Shown here: positions 33,632-42,493 of the stretch, one piece after another
Numbering within the stretch: the stretch's first letter is position 1
Layout of the letters: each line of letters opens with the position of its first letter
Assembly (NCBI GenBank): GCA_964645155.1
Contig: CAZYBG010000022.1
Location: forward strand, 1 to 43,956
Direction of reading: 5' to 3'
Source: CAZYBG01 sp964645155
GTDB lineage: Bacteria > Pseudomonadota > Alphaproteobacteria > Rhodobacterales > Rhodobacteraceae
Length of the DNA: 43,956 nt
Notes under the pieces: generated by a model
The model's input: the letters and a program-made list of their open reading frames with translations, nothing else
What the model was told of the DNA's origin: nothing
The model's database searches: none
Program-made: the position numbers and the translations under genes

Positions 33632-34170
33632 TTCAGCACCTCGGGGTTGAAGTCGGGCCAGCCGGCATCCTTGTCGGAAATCACCGTGGGCGGCATCGGC
33701 CAGTCGAAGCCGAACATCGGGTCGTCCCAGCGCAAGCCGTCGCCATGCGCCGGCGTGAAGGGCGCGGTGACCTGATAGGTCAGCTCGGTGTCGTCCTGAA
33801 GCGTCTGGAAACCCTGGCCGAAGCGCTCGGGCACGTAGAGCATCCGGCCGTCGCCGGCACTCAGCCGGACCGAGGTCCATTTCAGGAAGGTCGGCGATTC
33901 CGGGCGCAGGTCGACGATCACGTCGTGGATCGCGCCACGGGTGACGCGGAAGTACTTCGCCTCGGCCACTGGCGGATGCTGGAAATGCATGCCGCGCAAC
34001 GTGCCCTCGGCGCCGTTCTGGATCACGTTGACCTGCGCGACGTTGGTCTTGAGCCCGGCTTCCGCGAACTCGCGTTCGCACCAGACGCGGGCGTTGTAGC
34101 CGCGATGGTCGCGGATCTTCTCCATCTCGACCAGGAAGGCGCCGTCAAGGGGCAGGGGGGTGAAGATCAT
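33628..34170 (-). CDS. RmlC-like sugar 3,5-epimerase
   Basis: A 180-residue cupin of the dTDP-4-dehydrorhamnose 3,5-epimerase family: MEKIRDHRGYNARVWCE, NVIQNGAEGTLRGMHFQHPP with the active-site His, then IHDVIVDLRPESPTF and YVPERFGQGF. In known RmlC the last motif ends HGF; here it is QGF. It is one of two RmlC-like genes in this operon. Given the heptose context, a GDP-4-keto-heptose is a likely substrate, not dTDP-rhamnose; no rmlABD genes are nearby. Confidence 0.88.
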   Translation of the reverse strand: MIFTPLPLDGAFLVEMEKIRDHRGYNARVWCEREFAEAGLKTNVAQVNVIQNGAEGTLRGMHFQHPPVAEAKYFRVTRGAIHDVIVDLRPESPTFLKWTSVRLSAGDGRMLYVPERFGQGFQTLQDDTELTYQVTAPFTPAHGDGLRWDDPMFGFDWPMPPTVISDKDAGWPDFNPEVLK

Positions 34171-34179
34171 CGCCGGCCC

Positions 34180-35205
34180 TCAGGTGCTGAACGGCGCCAC
34201 GACGTGGCTGCCGCGCGATTCGAACCCCGCCTTCATCTCGACGAGGCCGGGCAGTGCGGCGCGGATCGCGTCGTGCCGGTCGGGTGGCGCGAGGAACATC
34301 AGGAAGCCGCCGCCGCCCGCACCGCAGAGCTTGCCGCCCCAGGCGCCGGCGGTGCGGCCGGCGGCATACCACGCGTCGATCTCGTTGTTCGAGATCAGGC
34401 TGGCGAGGCCGCGCTTCAGCGTCCACGCCTGGTCGAGGAACCCGCCGCAGCCCGCCACGTCGACCGCGCCCTCGGCGATCAGCCGGTGCAGCTCGTGCGC
34501 CTGGTCGCGCATCCGCCGCAGCTGCTCCATCTTCGACCCGGTGTTCTTGCTCTGCTCGGTCAGGACGGCCGAGGTGTCGCGCTGGTGCCCGGTCCAGAAC
34601 ATCAGCATCGACTCGAACAGGCCCGACAGCTTGCCGCCGTTCCGGAGCGAGATGTGTTCGACCGTCACGCCTTCGTCGGGCTTGAAGGTGAAGAGGTTCA
34701 TGCCGCCGAAGGCGGCGGCGTACTGGTCCTGCTTGCCGATCGGCTCGCCCAGCACCTCGATCTCGATGTGGCAGGCCTCGTCGGCGAGCTGGCCGGGCGA
34801 CACGCGCTCGCCCTTGAAGGCGTGGAGCGCGTTCAGAAGCCCGACGCAGAAGGCCGACGACCCGCCGAGGCCGGTCGAGGCCGGCACGTCGCCCACGGTG
34901 GAGATGTAGATCGGCGGCTCGATCCCGAGGAACTTCAGGCATTCGCGCGCGATGTTGTTCCTGATCTCGTCGATCGTGTTGACCTGCTCCGAGGTCGAGT
35001 AGTTGATCCGGATCGGCTCGAAGAACAGGTCGCTGTGCCGCTTGACCGTCACATAGACGTAGCGGTTGATCGCGGTCGAGAGGCAGGCCCCGGCCTCGCG
35101 GCGGTAGAACTCGCCCAGGTCGGTGCCGCCGCCGAAGAAGCTGACGCGGAGCGGCGTGCGCGTGACGATCATGCCGCGATCGTCGGCGGCGACCAGCCTA
35201 GCCAT
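34180..35205 (-). CDS. hddA: D-glycero-alpha-D-manno-heptose-7-phosphate kinase
   Basis: A 341-residue GHMP kinase. It starts with RTPLRVSFFGGGTDLGEFY, has the ATP motif STGLGGSSAFCVGLLNAL and ends with LCGAGGGGFLMFLA, all as in HddA, which phosphorylates heptose 7-phosphate at C1. The start at 35205 overlaps the previous gene by eight bases; the in-frame ATG 35172 matches known HddA starts and may be the true one. Its neighbours GmhA, GmhB and HddC complete the GDP-heptose route. Confidence 0.88.
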   Translation of the reverse strand: MARLVAADDRGMIVTRTPLRVSFFGGGTDLGEFYRREAGACLSTAINRYVYVTVKRHSDLFFEPIRINYSTSEQVNTIDEIRNNIARECLKFLGIEPPIYISTVGDVPASTGLGGSSAFCVGLLNALHAFKGERVSPGQLADEACHIEIEVLGEPIGKQDQYAAAFGGMNLFTFKPDEGVTVEHISLRNGGKLSGLFESMLMFWTGHQRDTSAVLTEQSKNTGSKMEQLRRMRDQAHELHRLIAEGAVDVAGCGGFLDQAWTLKRGLASLISNNEIDAWYAAGRTAGAWGGKLCGAGGGGFLMFLAPPDRHDAIRAALPGLVEMKAGFESRGSHVVAPFST

Positions 35206-35686
35206 GCTTGAGACCCCAGTCGTAGGGGATCTCCTTGGTGAACGGGTCCATGCGCAGCATCTCGTCCGGGTCGTGCGGGTGCGTGCCGCAATTGGCCAGG
35301 ATCACCTGCTTGTCGCCGTAGCCCTTGTAGCCGTTGGCGATGCCGGGCGGGATCTGCACGAGGACGTGGTTGTCCTCGCCGAGGAACACCTCCATCAGGT
35401 TGCCTTTCGTCGGGCTGTCCTCGCGGATGTCGTACATCACGAGCTTGGCGCGGCCCGACAGGACGGCGTTGTTCACCGTCATGTAGGTGTGGATGTGCCA
35501 GGCCTTCACGGCGCCGGGCCAGCAGGTCGAGAAGTAGATCTCGCCGAACTGGATGAAATGCGGGTCGGTGGCCTTCAGCATGTGCATGATCTTGCCGCGC
35601 TCGTCGACGATCTGGCGCAGCGGCACGACCTTGACGCCGTCGATCGTCGGTTGGGTCATCGCCTGTCCCTGATTGATCGATGCCAT
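35198..35686 (-). CDS. RmlC-like cupin (second copy)
   Basis: A 162-residue RmlC-type cupin: VPLRQIVDERGKIMHMLKATD, AVKAWHIHTYMTVNNAVLSG with histidines, then VLVQIPPGIANGYKGYG. It is related in fold to the protein at 33628 but clearly divergent. It shows the family order though the catalytic HxQ is changed to HIH. It may be an epimerase or a keto-sugar isomerase such as FdtA-type. The start may be internal (MTQPTIDG, 35659). Confidence 0.75.
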   Translation of the reverse strand: MASINQGQAMTQPTIDGVKVVPLRQIVDERGKIMHMLKATDPHFIQFGEIYFSTCWPGAVKAWHIHTYMTVNNAVLSGRAKLVMYDIREDSPTKGNLMEVFLGEDNHVLVQIPPGIANGYKGYGDKQVILANCGTHPHDPDEMLRMDPFTKEIPYDWGLKHG

Positions 35687-35689
35687 GGC

Positions 35690-36730
35690 TCAGGCCGTCC
35701 AGCGCAGGTTGCCGTCGAGCTGGTGCTCGTTCAGGAGCTTGCGCAGCCATTTCAGCCGCGTGAACAGCTCGCCCTTGTACTGGTCGTAGGTCAGGCCGAT
35801 GCGCTGGTAGGTGCCGGCCAGCTCCTCGGCGCCGGTGCGGGCGTTCCACGCCCACTCGAAGTCCGGGAAGGTCTTCGCGAACTTGGCGAAGCTGGCCTTG
35901 TAGGTGCGCTGGTCGGCGCCCGGCTGGTTCAGCACCTCGAGCGTGCAGCCCGGCACCACCTCGGAGGCGATGGTGGCAAGCTCGATCACCTGGTGGTTCA
36001 GGTGGTCGGCACCGTTGTTGAAGGCCTCGTTGTGGATCTTCGCGGCCGGCGCCTCGAGCACGTGCAGGAACGAGCGCGCCACGTCCTGCACGTGGATCAC
36101 CGGGCGCCAGGGCTTGCCGTCCGAGAACACCTCGACCTTGCCGGTCGTCACCGCCGCCGCGGTCAGGTCGTTCAGCACCGTGTCAAAGCGCATCCGGGGG
36201 CTGACGCCGTAGATCGTGCCGTTGCGCATGTAGGTCGGCGAGAAGCCGTCGGCCGCCATCCCGACCAGCGCCCGCTCGCTCTTCACCTTCGAGCGGGCAT
36301 ATTCTGTCTTGGGGTCGAGCGGCGAGGTCTCGTCGACCTCGCCGGCATCGCTCATGCCGTACATGATGCAGGACGACGAGAAGATGAACCGCCGTACCCC
36401 CGCCTCGCGCGCCATCTCGGCCAGCCGGACGGTGGCGTCGTGGTTGATGTCGGTCGTCCAGCCCTCGTCGAGGTTGCCGATCGGGTCGTTCGACAGCGCG
36501 GCGAGGTGCACGATGCCGTAGAAGCCCTTGAGGTCCTCGGGCGTCACGTCGCGGATGTCCTTGCGGATCTCGGGGATCTCGGCGGCGTCCGGCACCAGCG
36601 TGCAGGGGTTGAAGTAGCCGGTGTCGAGGCCGGTCACGTCGTAGCCCGCCTTGAGGAAATGCGGCGCCATGACCGAGCCGATATAGCCCTTGTGGCCGGT
36701 CATCAGGATCTTCTTGTCAGTCGTCGCCAA
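35690..36730 (-). CDS. NAD-dependent nucleotide-sugar epimerase/dehydratase
   Basis: A 346-residue extended SDR. NAD motif TGHKGYIGSVMAPHFLKAGY; catalytic SSSCIMYG and YARSK (Tyr and Lys) are present. Length and order fit UDP-/GDP-sugar 4-epimerases and 4,6-dehydratases, which cannot be told apart by these motifs. It is third in the operon after GmhA and the fused enzyme, so it probably acts on the GDP-heptose. A role as the dehydratase that makes a 4-keto-6-deoxy-heptose is possible. Confidence 0.88.
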   Translation of the reverse strand: MATTDKKILMTGHKGYIGSVMAPHFLKAGYDVTGLDTGYFNPCTLVPDAAEIPEIRKDIRDVTPEDLKGFYGIVHLAALSNDPIGNLDEGWTTDINHDATVRLAEMAREAGVRRFIFSSSCIMYGMSDAGEVDETSPLDPKTEYARSKVKSERALVGMAADGFSPTYMRNGTIYGVSPRMRFDTVLNDLTAAAVTTGKVEVFSDGKPWRPVIHVQDVARSFLHVLEAPAAKIHNEAFNNGADHLNHQVIELATIASEVVPGCTLEVLNQPGADQRTYKASFAKFAKTFPDFEWAWNARTGAEELAGTYQRIGLTYDQYKGELFTRLKWLRKLLNEHQLDGNLRWTA

Positions 36731-36745
36731 GGTAGCCTCCGGGGG

Positions 36746-37942
36746 TCAGATGAGGATGCGCTGCCGCACGATGTCGAGCAGCGAGTGTTCGGGGGTGACG
36801 AGGTGGAACGGCGCGCCCGCGGCCTCGGCCGCGATGCCGTCGCGTTCATCGTCGCCGATGAAGGGCGTGCGGGTCAGGTCGAGGTGATGCTCGCGCTGTG
36901 CCCGGTGCAGCATGCCGGGCTTCGGCTTGCGGCAGTCGCAGCCTTCGTCCCAGTCGTGCGGGCAGTGGTAGATGGCGGCGATTTTTCCTCCCGCCGCCTC
37001 GACTTCCGAGGTCATCTTCGCGTGGACGGCGGCGAGGTCGGCCTCGGTCATCGCGCCGCGGTTGATGCCGGCCTGGTTCGAGACGACGATGATCCGCCAG
37101 CCCGCCCGCGTCAGCCCGGCCACCGCCTCGACCGCGCCGGGCAGGAAGCGGAATTCCTCGGGCCGCGTGACGTAGGTGGCGCGCGGCGCCTTCTCGTTCA
37201 GCACGCCGTCGCGGTCGAGCAGGACCGTCGGCCGGCGGCGGAAGAATTCCTCGGTGATCGGCAGGCGCTCGAGGTTGCCGACGCTGTAGTAGCGGTGCTC
37301 GGACCAGTAGGCGTTCAGGCGGTGCTGCGCGGCCAGCGCCGGATACACCGCCTGCTCGAACAGTTCCTGATGGTCGGGCAGCAGCGGCATGACCACGGAC
37401 TTCTCGAGGATCGCGTAGGAAATCTCGATTCCCTTCAGCCCCGGCGTCGTGCGGCCGCGGTCGAACACGTCGACAAAGCCGTCCTCGCCCACGATCACGC
37501 TGTCCTTCGAGAAGCTGTCGGCATTGGAATAGATCACAACCTGCCCGTCGGCGGCGGAGGCGAGATACTTCGCCCACATGTCGTCGAACCGCATCGGCCA
37601 GTAGTTGTCGCAGTAGAGCAGCAGGAAGGTCTCGTCGATCCGGTCGGCCGCGTGCTGCACGCGGAAGGCGGTCAGGTCGTCGGCATCGGTGATGTCGTAG
37701 TCGATCCTGACGCCCAGCCGGCTGCCATCGCCGAAATGATCGACGATCACCTGGGGCAGGTAGCCGAGCAGCATCAGGATCCGCTCGAACCCCTGATCGC
37801 GCAGCATCTCGACGATGTATTCCAGGAACGGGCGCCCGTGGAACTCGATCATCGGCTTTGGTCGCGTCAGCGTGAGGGGCTGCAGTCGCGTGCCCCGCCC
37901 CCCGGCGAGGATCACGGCCTGCCTCGGTCTGGCGCGGCTCAT
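36746..37942 (-). CDS. fused heptose-1-phosphate guanylyltransferase/bisphosphate phosphatase
   Basis: A 398-residue protein of two parts. Residues 1-230 are a sugar-nucleotidyltransferase (VILAGGRGTRLQPLTLTRPKPM, then DNYWPMRFDDMWA) like HddC. Residues about 235-398 are a HAD phosphatase like GmhB: LLDRDGVLNEKA, VVSNQAGINRG, the zinc motif HCPHDWDEGCDCRKPKPGM and FIGDDERDG. HddC and GmhB are normally separate proteins; here the phosphatase and the transferase that follow each other in the path are joined. Its start overlaps the gmhA stop by four bases. Start at ATG 37942. Confidence 0.88.
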   Translation of the reverse strand: MSRARPRQAVILAGGRGTRLQPLTLTRPKPMIEFHGRPFLEYIVEMLRDQGFERILMLLGYLPQVIVDHFGDGSRLGVRIDYDITDADDLTAFRVQHAADRIDETFLLLYCDNYWPMRFDDMWAKYLASAADGQVVIYSNADSFSKDSVIVGEDGFVDVFDRGRTTPGLKGIEISYAILEKSVVMPLLPDHQELFEQAVYPALAAQHRLNAYWSEHRYYSVGNLERLPITEEFFRRRPTVLLDRDGVLNEKAPRATYVTRPEEFRFLPGAVEAVAGLTRAGWRIIVVSNQAGINRGAMTEADLAAVHAKMTSEVEAAGGKIAAIYHCPHDWDEGCDCRKPKPGMLHRAQREHHLDLTRTPFIGDDERDGIAAEAAGAPFHLVTPEHSLLDIVRQRILI

Positions 37943-38562
37943 CCGGCGGCGAAGCCCGCCGGACGATCTGCCATCAGGCACTCTTTCACCAGATCGACGA
38001 GCAGCGCATGGGCGCTTTCCACCGGCCCGTAGGCGCCTTTGGGCGAGGGCAGGTAGAGGTTGATGTCGACCATCTCCATGAGCGTGCCGCCGGCGAAGCC
38101 GAGGACGCCGATCGTGGTCATGCCGCGCTCCCGCGCGAGTTCGACGGCCCGCACCAGGTTGGCCGAGTTGCCGCTGGTCGAGATCGCGATCAGCACGTCG
38201 CCGGCCTTGGCGAAGTTCTCCATCTGGCCTGCAAAGACGCGGTCATAGCCCTCGTCATTGCCGAGCGCGGTCAGCCACGACGGGTTGTCGCTGAGCGAGA
38301 TGACCCGCATGGGGCGGAGGCCCGATACCTTCGTCGCCTTGCCGAGGTCGTTGGCAAGGTGGGTCGCGGTCGAGGCGCTGCCGCCGTTGCCGGCGACGTA
38401 GATCATCGCCCCGGTGTCCCGGGCCCCGCGCAATGCATCCGCCGCGCGTTCCACGGCAGCAATGTCGATGGTCTGAAGCAGCTCGTTGAAAAGGCGCATG
38501 TAGTCGCGCACGACCAGCGAAGCCGACGCCCTTCCGGAGGCGTCCCGCAACGAATCGGCCAT
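37939..38562 (-). CDS. gmhA: phosphoheptose isomerase (SIS domain)
   Basis: A 207-residue SIS-fold protein that turns sedoheptulose 7-phosphate into D-glycero-D-manno-heptose 7-phosphate. YVAGNGGSASTATHLANDL and AISTSGNSANLVRAVE match GmhA, including the zinc histidine of the first motif; the following Glu is Asp here. VESAHALLVDL is the C-terminal helix with another His. It is the first gene of the operon and begins at ATG 38562. Confidence 0.85.
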   Translation of the reverse strand: MADSLRDASGRASASLVVRDYMRLFNELLQTIDIAAVERAADALRGARDTGAMIYVAGNGGSASTATHLANDLGKATKVSGLRPMRVISLSDNPSWLTALGNDEGYDRVFAGQMENFAKAGDVLIAISTSGNSANLVRAVELARERGMTTIGVLGFAGGTLMEMVDINLYLPSPKGAYGPVESAHALLVDLVKECLMADRPAGFAAG

Positions 38563-38894
38563 TATCCTTCCCCCAATACAAGAAACGCACACTGCAGAGC
38601 GGCCGGGCGGCCGACCCTGCGTCAATGATCCGTTCATACCATGATTCCGCCACAATGCACCTGCCCGAAGTTGCCGAAACACGTCGTTTCTTGCCGGGGA
38701 ATAATGCCGCCCGGCGGGCGAGGTGGTTGTGCCAGAACGATTTTCCGGCCGCCCGCCGGTACCGCGCGGCTGCCGATTTTTCTGGCGGGCGCGGGAACAC
38801 GACGTCCCGGGCGCATCGGCGGTAGTCCGCCCACGCGTTCTCGATTATGGTCCTCGAAGGGGAAGAGGGCCGTAACGAGTCGAAAGGCTTCGGC
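38563..38894. other. 332-base divergent promoter region
   Basis: It separates the heptose operon (minus) from a glycosyltransferase-like gene (plus) and should hold both promoters. GCCACAAT occurs at 38650. No small gene is supported. Confidence 0.5.
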
Positions 38895-40031
38895 ATGGTG
38901 ACGACGGTTGGGACAACCGAAGGCCGCACGATAGCGGTCTTCTCGCAGCGCGCGATCCGCAGGGACGTGTCGCGGTGCTCGGGCTACGAGTTCGAGGATG
39001 TGGTGGCGGGGCTCGAGACGGCGGACCTGTTCGCCCCGACGCGCCCCGACAAGGCGCTGTCGCTCCATCGGGCGCGGCGCTGGCTCTCGCGGCGGACGGG
39101 CCAGTTCGTCCATGTGCCCTCGGGCGCCACGCGGCGGCCGATCGGCCGGGAGGTGGATCTGTTCGGCTGCTTCCTGCAGAAGCCGGTGGAACTCCTGGAG
39201 CTCGATTCGGTGCCCGACTGGCGCCGCTGGGCGCGCTTCGCGTTCTGCGTGCTCGAGGAGCTCTGGGACGTCACGATCGACGAGTACCGGCCGCTCCTGC
39301 GGTCGCTGCGGCAGTTCGATCTTGTCACCTGCGCGTTCGAAAGCTCCTGCGCGCCGCTGGCCGAGATCATCGGCCGGCCGGTGCTGCACCTGCCCGGCGC
39401 GGCGGATTTCCTGCGCTTCGGTCCCAGGGCGCTGAACGACGACCGGCCGATCGACGTCTACTACATGGGCCGGCGGCGCCCGGACCTGCACGCCGCCCTG
39501 CAGAAGACCCTCGCCGCGCGCGGCGGGTTCTACCTGCACGACACCACGACCATGCCGCCGATCGCTGCCGACCATCGCGTGCACCGCGACATGCTCGCCG
39601 CGCTCGTCAACCGCGCAAAGCTGTTCATGGTCGACTACGGCAAGGTCGGCCATTCCGACCAGTCGCGCGGCCAGATCATCTGGGGGCCGCGGCATGTCGA
39701 GGGGATGGCGGGCGGCGCGGTGCAGGCCGGCTACGCGCCCGAAAGCGCCGACTACCGCGCGCATTTCGACTGGCCCGAGGCGGTCGAGCGGCTGCCGCAG
39801 GAGCCCGAGCTTGCCGCCCGCGCCATTGCGCGGCTGCTCGACGATCCGGCCGACCTGGCGCGGCGCCGGCGGGTCAACCTCGCCCACGCCGCGCGGCGTC
39901 ACGACTGGCTGCACCGCTGGCAACTGATCCTCGACCATTTCGGCCTGCCGCAGACCGAGGCAATGGCCGGGCGGCATGCCGCGCTCGAGGCTCTTGCATG
40001 CACCGCCGAAGGGCGGGCCGTGGCCGCCTGA
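38895..40031 (+). CDS. putative glycosyltransferase
   Basis: A 378-residue protein with no signal peptide. It has two alpha/beta halves in the style of GT-B enzymes (LVTCAFESSCAPLAEIIGRP, then DVYYMGRRRPDLHAALQ) and a C-terminal helix block (ELAARAIARLLDDPADLARRR) common in group 1 transferases. No E-x7-E motif is obvious, so it is only GT-like. The start at 38895 has AAGG ahead; an earlier ATG at 38847 is in frame but has no RBS. It lies between the heptose operon and the Wzc-like gene. Confidence 0.55.
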   Translation: MVTTVGTTEGRTIAVFSQRAIRRDVSRCSGYEFEDVVAGLETADLFAPTRPDKALSLHRARRWLSRRTGQFVHVPSGATRRPIGREVDLFGCFLQKPVELLELDSVPDWRRWARFAFCVLEELWDVTIDEYRPLLRSLRQFDLVTCAFESSCAPLAEIIGRPVLHLPGAADFLRFGPRALNDDRPIDVYYMGRRRPDLHAALQKTLAARGGFYLHDTTTMPPIAADHRVHRDMLAALVNRAKLFMVDYGKVGHSDQSRGQIIWGPRHVEGMAGGAVQAGYAPESADYRAHFDWPEAVERLPQEPELAARAIARLLDDPADLARRRRVNLAHAARRHDWLHRWQLILDHFGLPQTEAMAGRHAALEALACTAEGRAVAA

Positions 40032-40032
40032 A

Positions 40033-40058
40033 CCGCGGGCCGGCCGCGCGGCCCGCGG
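40033..40058. terminator. bidirectional terminator between convergent genes
   Basis: CCGCGGGCC (40033-40041) pairs perfectly with GGCCCGCGG (40050-40058) around eight bases. It sits between the GT-like stop and the Wzc-like stop. Confidence 0.6.
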
Positions 40059-40061
40059 ATC

Positions 40062-42284
40062 TTAGGCCGCCATACTGCGGCCGAGATAGAACAGCGCGTC
40101 GTCGCCGTAGCGGCGCACCCGGTCGAGCCGGATCCGCGTCGCCACGACCGAAACCGGCGTCACGCCGACGTCGCCCAGCACCTTGAGGATGCTGCGGATC
40201 TCGCCCGAACTCGTCGAGTTCCAGCGCGCGAACAGGACGACCGCGTCGGCCGCCTGGTGCAGCACCGCGGTGTCGATCTTCGAGATCAGCGGCGCCGTGT
40301 CGATCAGGATGCGGTCGTATTGCGACGACAGGTGGCGGAGAAGCCGGCGCCACTCGGCAAGGCCGATCTGCTGCGCCGCCTGTTCGGCATCGGCCGGCGC
40401 CGGCAGGATCGACAGCCGGGGCCAGGAGCTCTCGATGACGAAGCCCTTGGCCCGGCGCGGGTCGGTCAGGATGTGGTCGAGCGCCGAGACCTCGGGCGCG
40501 GCAAGCGGGGCGTAGCGCGAGCCCGAGAAGTCGGCGTCGATCAGCAGCACCCGCTCGCCGGCATCGGCGAAGGCACAGCCAAGCGCCAGGATCGCCGAGC
40601 TCTGGCCGTCATCGGGGCTGCACGAGGCGCCCGCGATCACCATGCGCGGCGGTGTCGAGCCCGCGCCGGTGCCGCCGGCGCGCTGCCCGGAGACCCGGGT
40701 CAGGCCGGCACGGGCGCCGCCGGTGCTCCGGCTGCCGGTCCATTCGGCCTCGGACCAGCCGTCGGCCGCGAAGTTGGCGGGGTCGTCGGGCAGGTCCGCC
40801 AGGATCGAGAGCCGCAGTTTCCGGGCGAACCGCATCAGCGCCGGCGAGATCGCGCCGGTGTCGAAGAACGTCTTCATCGGGGCCTGCGCCGCCGGCATCT
40901 CCGGCGTTACGCCCACCAGCGGCAGGCCGGTCCCGGTCTCGAATTCGACGATGTTGCGCATCCGCCGCTGGAAGATCTCCCGCACGATCACGCCAGTTGC
41001 AAGCAGCAGCGCCGCGAGCACCAGGCCGAGGCCGGCCGACAGCCGGCGCTGCGGCTCCGACGCGGTGAGCGGCGGGCGCGCGGTCGAGATCACGCGCGCG
41101 TCGGCGTCGAGATACTCGTTCTGCTCGGTGCGGCGGCTCAGCTGCGACACGAAATCCTGGTAGATCGCCTCGGACACCGTGATGTCGTTCTCGATCCGCC
41201 GGGTCTCGGCATCGCGCTCGGCCTGCTCGACGAGGATGGCGAGGGTGGAGGCAGCTTCGGCCCGCAGCGGTGCGACCTCGCCCTGCAGCCGCTCGCGCCG
41301 GATCGCGATCCTCTCGTATTCCCGCTCCAGCGCCGCGGCGAGGGCGGTCTCGGCGCCTTCGACGCCGTTGGTGGCGGCGAGCTGCGCCTCGGCGAGCGCG
41401 GCCGAGGGCTCGCGCACCAGCCCGGCCGCGCCCAGCAGGTCGCCCGCGGCCTCGCGCGCCTGCATGTTGCCCACCAGGTCCGCGAGCGACGCGATCTCGG
41501 CCTCGACCTGCTTGACCCGCCGTTCCGCCGATATGCTCCGCGCCTTCGTCGTCTCGATCTCGTCGGGGGAATAGGGCGCGCCGAGAAGATGCCGCTCAAG
41601 CTGCACGCCGAGCTCGGTCAGCCGCACCTGCAGCTCGTTCGTGCGCTCGGCCAGCCAACCCTGCGAGAGTTCGAGCGACCGGAGCTTGGCGATCCGCGTC
41701 GTCGCGAGATACTCCTCGGCAAGGGCGTTGGCCAGCGTCGCGGCCTTCGCTGGATCCTCCGAGGTGAAGCGGATCGCGTAGACCGCCGAGATGTTGCCGG
41801 CCTGCTCCACCGCGGTGCGGCCGGCGACGTTCGCGATCGTGGTCTCGCGCCGCAGGTTCAGCGCGTCGGGCAACTCCGGCGGCGGCTCGTCGTCCGGCGG
41901 GCTGTAGAACTCGGCGTCGTTGTAGAGCTCGAAGCGGTCGACCACCCGCTCGACCAAGTCGACCGAGCGCAGCACCTCGAGCTCGCTCTCCAGCGAGGTG
42001 AGCGAGGTCGGCAGGCCCGAGACGACCGGCCCGAAGTCGGTCTCGGCCGACTCGCGGGTGTCGATCATCACCTGCGCCACCGACGTGTAGCGCACCTCGC
42101 TGAGATAGGAGAGCGCGTAGCCGAGGCCGCCGCCGACGAGGCTGCCGAGCACGATCCACGGGAACGACCGTCTGAGGGCGCGGCCGATGTTGCCGAGCAG
42201 GCGAAGCTCGCGCTGCGCCACGCCGATATCGACGCCCTGGCCGAAGACCTCGTCGTCGAGCGCGCTTCTGGTGTCAATCTTCAT
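40062..42284 (-). CDS. Wzc-like polysaccharide chain-length/tyrosine-kinase protein with altered P-loop
   Basis: A 740-residue protein. It has an N-terminal membrane helix (about 40-60, IVLGSLVGGGLGYALSYL), a Wzz domain, a long coiled coil (about 200-390), a second helix (about 420-440) and a C-terminal BY-kinase-like ATPase domain (about 530-740). VLLIDADFSGSR (Walker A') and RILIDTAPL (Walker B) are intact, but the Walker A motif reads SPDDGQSS, with Gln561 where Lys is required. The C-terminus has only two tyrosines (RRYGDDALFYL) and no cluster. Phosphotransfer may be lost. Start at ATG 42284. Confidence 0.9.
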   Translation of the reverse strand: MKIDTRSALDDEVFGQGVDIGVAQRELRLLGNIGRALRRSFPWIVLGSLVGGGLGYALSYLSEVRYTSVAQVMIDTRESAETDFGPVVSGLPTSLTSLESELEVLRSVDLVERVVDRFELYNDAEFYSPPDDEPPPELPDALNLRRETTIANVAGRTAVEQAGNISAVYAIRFTSEDPAKAATLANALAEEYLATTRIAKLRSLELSQGWLAERTNELQVRLTELGVQLERHLLGAPYSPDEIETTKARSISAERRVKQVEAEIASLADLVGNMQAREAAGDLLGAAGLVREPSAALAEAQLAATNGVEGAETALAAALEREYERIAIRRERLQGEVAPLRAEAASTLAILVEQAERDAETRRIENDITVSEAIYQDFVSQLSRRTEQNEYLDADARVISTARPPLTASEPQRRLSAGLGLVLAALLLATGVIVREIFQRRMRNIVEFETGTGLPLVGVTPEMPAAQAPMKTFFDTGAISPALMRFARKLRLSILADLPDDPANFAADGWSEAEWTGSRSTGGARAGLTRVSGQRAGGTGAGSTPPRMVIAGASCSPDDGQSSAILALGCAFADAGERVLLIDADFSGSRYAPLAAPEVSALDHILTDPRRAKGFVIESSWPRLSILPAPADAEQAAQQIGLAEWRRLLRHLSSQYDRILIDTAPLISKIDTAVLHQAADAVVLFARWNSTSSGEIRSILKVLGDVGVTPVSVVATRIRLDRVRRYGDDALFYLGRSMAA

Positions 42285-42493
42285 CACGATGACCGTTCAA
42301 ACCCGCGCCGACCGTACCGGAACCGGCCGTGGTGTAAAGCCTCGCCGCACTGCAGCTAGGCGTGCCGCGGCGGTTTCGCCGCTTCCTTCGGCACCTGCCC
42401 CGGCGCGGCCTCAAATCGGTTGGACACTCCGGCAGCGATGCGGTACGATCCTTCAAGATAGCGGTTTTTCTTCATCGTTTCAAGGGTTTGACG

